DNA of 7,731 nt from Clostridiales bacterium. GTDB lineage: Bacteria; Bacillota_A; Clostridia; Lachnospirales; Lachnospiraceae. Below, in pieces: positions 6,023-7,731 of the stretch. Below the pieces are notes generated by a model, which saw only the letters and a program-made list of their open reading frames with translations, had not been told where the DNA came from and did not search any database. A program made the position numbers and the translations under genes. Position 1 is the first letter of the stretch, and every line of letters starts with the position of its first letter. The stretch is taken from contig JASKJZ010000111.1 of assembly GCA_030154385.1 (NCBI GenBank), positions 1-7,731 on the forward strand. Direction: 5' to 3'.

Positions 6023-7504
6023 ATGAAAAATTTGGAAACGGATGTAATCGTTGTTGCTGCGGGTCTTTCTGGTCTTGCCGCTAGTATTGCCGCAGCAGAA
6101 AATGGAGCAAATGTAATCGTATTTGAGAAATCAAATACAACCGGAGGAGCTGCGAACATGGGGATGGGGCCTCTTGGCGTTGGCTCTCCGATTCAAAAGG
6201 AGCATATGATTTCCTTAACACCAGGCGAGGCTTTTCGTAAGCACATGCACTTTACCCATTACCGTGTGGATGCGCGTATGGTACGGGAGTATTATTTCAA
6301 ATCGGGCGATACCATTGAATGGCTGATGGATATGGGAGTTGAATTTGTTGGCGTGCAGCGTGCATTTAGTGCTCCAGAAGTGACGAGAGCTTATTCGGAT
6401 GGAGAGTTTACATGGCATGTTGTAAAGCCAGAGGGCGGTGGTGCACCAGGACCTCGTTGTGCTACGGCTATGACCAAGAAGATGACCGAGCGTGCGAAGG
6501 ATCTTGGAGTCGAATTTATGATGGAATCGCCGGTATATAAAATTATCATGGAAGATGGAAAGGCAGTTGGTGTTCTGGCAAAGGACAAAGACGGCGAAGA
6601 AATCGAAGCAAGAGCAAAAGCAGTCATTTTAGCAACCGGAGGCTTTGGTGATAATCCGCAGATGATCAAAGAAGAAACAGGCTATGAATTTGGAAAAACA
6701 ATCTTTAACTTTGCCATTCCTGGTATGAAGGGTGAAGGCATTAAGATGGCGTGGGAAGCAGGCGCTGGACGGACAACTCCTACCATGGAGCTTATGTATC
6801 AGCTTCCGGATAACATGAACCATTTTATCTTAGATGGAGCCTTCCGTCAGCCTTGTCTATGGGTAAATCGAAACGGAGAGCGTTTTATGCCAGAAGATCA
6901 GATTGCCAATACGACCTTTACTGGAAATGCAATCACAGCGCAGCCAGGAAGCGTTGCCTATGCGATTTTTGATAGTAAGCTGTTAAAGAAATATAAGAAA
7001 AAAGGTCCCGATCTTGTATCGCATGTACATCCACATGATTTATTTGATCATTTTGATGAGCAGTGGAACAAGGATCTACAAGAAGGCTATGAGTCAATTG
7101 CACAAGCAGACACTATAGAAGAGCTGGCGCAAAAGGCTGGTATTGATGTAGACGGCTTGGTTGCACAGGTAGAAGAATACAATGAAATGTGCGAAGGTGG
7201 CTTTGATGATTTGTTTGAAAAGGATCGCGCCTTTATGCAGCCAATCGAAAAGGGACCTTTTTATTGCTGTAGACAAAATGTTGGTGCATATGGTTCACTT
7301 GGCGGTGTATTGATTAATTATAAGACACAGGTTATGAATGAGGAAGCAAAGGTAATTCCTGGACTTTATTGCGTGGGAACCGATGCTTGTAACATTTTTG
7401 GAGATAGTTATCCATTTATTCTATCTGGAAACACCATGGGATTTTGCTTAAACAGTGGTAGAATCGCTGGGGAACATGCAGCAGAAGAGGCAGTGGAATA
7501 TTAA
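6023..7504 (+). CDS. FAD-dependent oxidoreductase, fumarate reductase/ketosteroid dehydrogenase superfamily
   Basis: This is a 493-residue protein with a FAD_binding_2 layout. The N-terminal dinucleotide fold has AAGLSGLAA (first Gly of GxGxxG replaced by Ala12), VIVFEK with Glu35 for the FAD ribose, and TTGGAANMG. ILATGGFGDN (about 202-211) is the second FAD motif, and IPGLYCVGTD (about 445-454) with SGRIAGEHAA closes the FAD domain. The capping domain lies about 225-345. Residues used by fumarate reductases seem absent: after NRNGERFMPED there is Asn-Thr instead of Arg-Asp, the HTMGG position reads YGSLGG, and the NRLGGN position reads FILSGN. SYP near residue 462 recalls the C-terminal Tyr motif of ketosteroid dehydrogenases. 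There is no signal peptide, FMN-binding or heme domain, so it is cytoplasmic and needs a separate electron partner. GGAGG lies 7 bases before the ATG. The substrate is unknown, probably not a dicarboxylate. Confidence 0.93.
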   Translation: MKNLETDVIVVAAGLSGLAASIAAAENGANVIVFEKSNTTGGAANMGMGPLGVGSPIQKEHMISLTPGEAFRKHMHFTHYRVDARMVREYYFKSGDTIEWLMDMGVEFVGVQRAFSAPEVTRAYSDGEFTWHVVKPEGGGAPGPRCATAMTKKMTERAKDLGVEFMMESPVYKIIMEDGKAVGVLAKDKDGEEIEARAKAVILATGGFGDNPQMIKEETGYEFGKTIFNFAIPGMKGEGIKMAWEAGAGRTTPTMELMYQLPDNMNHFILDGAFRQPCLWVNRNGERFMPEDQIANTTFTGNAITAQPGSVAYAIFDSKLLKKYKKKGPDLVSHVHPHDLFDHFDEQWNKDLQEGYESIAQADTIEELAQKAGIDVDGLVAQVEEYNEMCEGGFDDLFEKDRAFMQPIEKGPFYCCRQNVGAYGSLGGVLINYKTQVMNEEAKVIPGLYCVGTDACNIFGDSYPFILSGNTMGFCLNSGRIAGEHAAEEAVEY

Positions 7505-7520
7505 TCATTATCAGTAAGGG

Positions 7521-7564
7521 TAGGGGCTGTGACAAATAAGATAATTTTGTTTGTCCGGCCCCTA
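7521..7564 (+). other. Two-part stem-loop after the FAD gene, no T-tract
   Basis: TAGGGGC (7521-7527) pairs perfectly with GCCCCTA (7558-7564). Inside it GACAAA (7531-7536) pairs with TTTGTC (7550-7555), with a small internal loop between the stems and a 13-base apical loop. No T-run follows on the plus strand, so it is a weak terminator at most. It may instead stabilise the 3' end of upstream mRNA or reduce read-through into the next gene. Confidence 0.6.
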
Positions 7565-7590
7565 TCGTTCACAAGGAAAGTGGAGGCAAT

Positions 7591-7731
7591 ATGAAGATTA
7601 CGATAGATGGAAAAGAGATTGAAGCAAAGGAAGGGATGTCCATCTTAGATGCCGCCCTTTTGGCGGGCATCTACATTCCGCACTTATGTAAGCATCCGGA
7701 TTTGGAAGCAGTAGGAGGCTGTCGCCTATGT
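7591..7731 (+). CDS. N-terminus of a [2Fe-2S] NuoG/hydrogenase/formate-dehydrogenase-type protein, 3' end cut
   Basis: Forty-seven codons are visible up to the right edge. MKITIDGKEIEAKEGMSILD and the following helix give the ubiquitin-like ferredoxin fold, and Cys33-x10-Cys44-x2-Cys47 is the first part of the NuoG-type [2Fe-2S] signature (the fourth Cys would lie past the edge). This domain opens several enzymes: FeFe hydrogenases, molybdopterin formate dehydrogenases, NuoG subunits, and FAD/GltD-like NAD(P)H-oxidising subunits. Which one cannot be told here. GGAGG at 7582-7586 lies 4 bases before the ATG. The 86-base gap from the FAD gene contains the stem-loop. In context it is the likely electron source for the FAD enzyme. 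Confidence 0.85.
   Translation, partial: MKITIDGKEIEAKEGMSILDAALLAGIYIPHLCKHPDLEAVGGCRLC

Noticed and set aside
1..7731. CRISPR array, tRNA/rRNA genes, insertion sequence or phage integration genes
   Set aside because: No regularly spaced direct repeats, cloverleaf-like segments, transposase or integrase motifs, or terminal inverted repeats were seen on either strand.

Overview
The window looks like chromosomal DNA from a low-to-moderate GC, anaerobic member of the Bacillota, probably Clostridia. The reasons are strong GGAGG-type ribosome binding sites before nearly every gene, AT-rich spacers, and a set of oxygen-sensitive redox proteins (a flavoprotein with a clustered-Cys motif, a fumarate-reductase-like FAD protein, a [2Fe-2S] NuoG-type N-terminus). 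Genus or species cannot be fixed from sequence reading alone.

Region 1 (1-1817, plus strand) is a visibly more AT-rich, two-gene module. It has the 3' part of an AAA/ABC-type ATPase, cut by the left edge inside its Walker A motif, and an overlapping gene for a small protein with a TOPRIM/RloB-like EG...D pattern. A rho-independent terminator closes it. ATPase plus TOPRIM-like nuclease pairs (AbiL, RloA/RloB, OLD and PARIS-like systems) are typical anti-phage defence modules, so this is a candidate defence pair at the edge of an island.

Region 2 (1838-4288, minus strand) holds two regulators in one probable operon: a PucR/CdaR-type regulator followed 21 bases later by a LysR-type regulator. 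They are transcribed divergently from region 3.

Region 3 (4488-7731, plus strand) is a redox cluster. In order it encodes an iron-sulfur-flavoprotein-like FMN protein with a C-terminal four-Cys zinc-ribbon/rubredoxin-like module, an unrecognised four-helix membrane protein, a cytoplasmic FAD-binding protein of the fumarate reductase/ketosteroid dehydrogenase superfamily, and the start of a protein with a NuoG/hydrogenase/formate-dehydrogenase-type [2Fe-2S] domain. The FAD protein appears to lack the residues that bind and protonate fumarate, so its substrate is probably not a dicarboxylate. My inference is that the cluster reduces (or oxidises) a specific organic compound anaerobically. The FeS protein and FMN protein would carry electrons, the membrane protein would have an uptake or anchoring role, and the two divergent regulators would sense the substrate. 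An internal promoter candidate before the FAD gene and a stem-loop without a T-tract after it suggest that expression within the cluster is not uniform.
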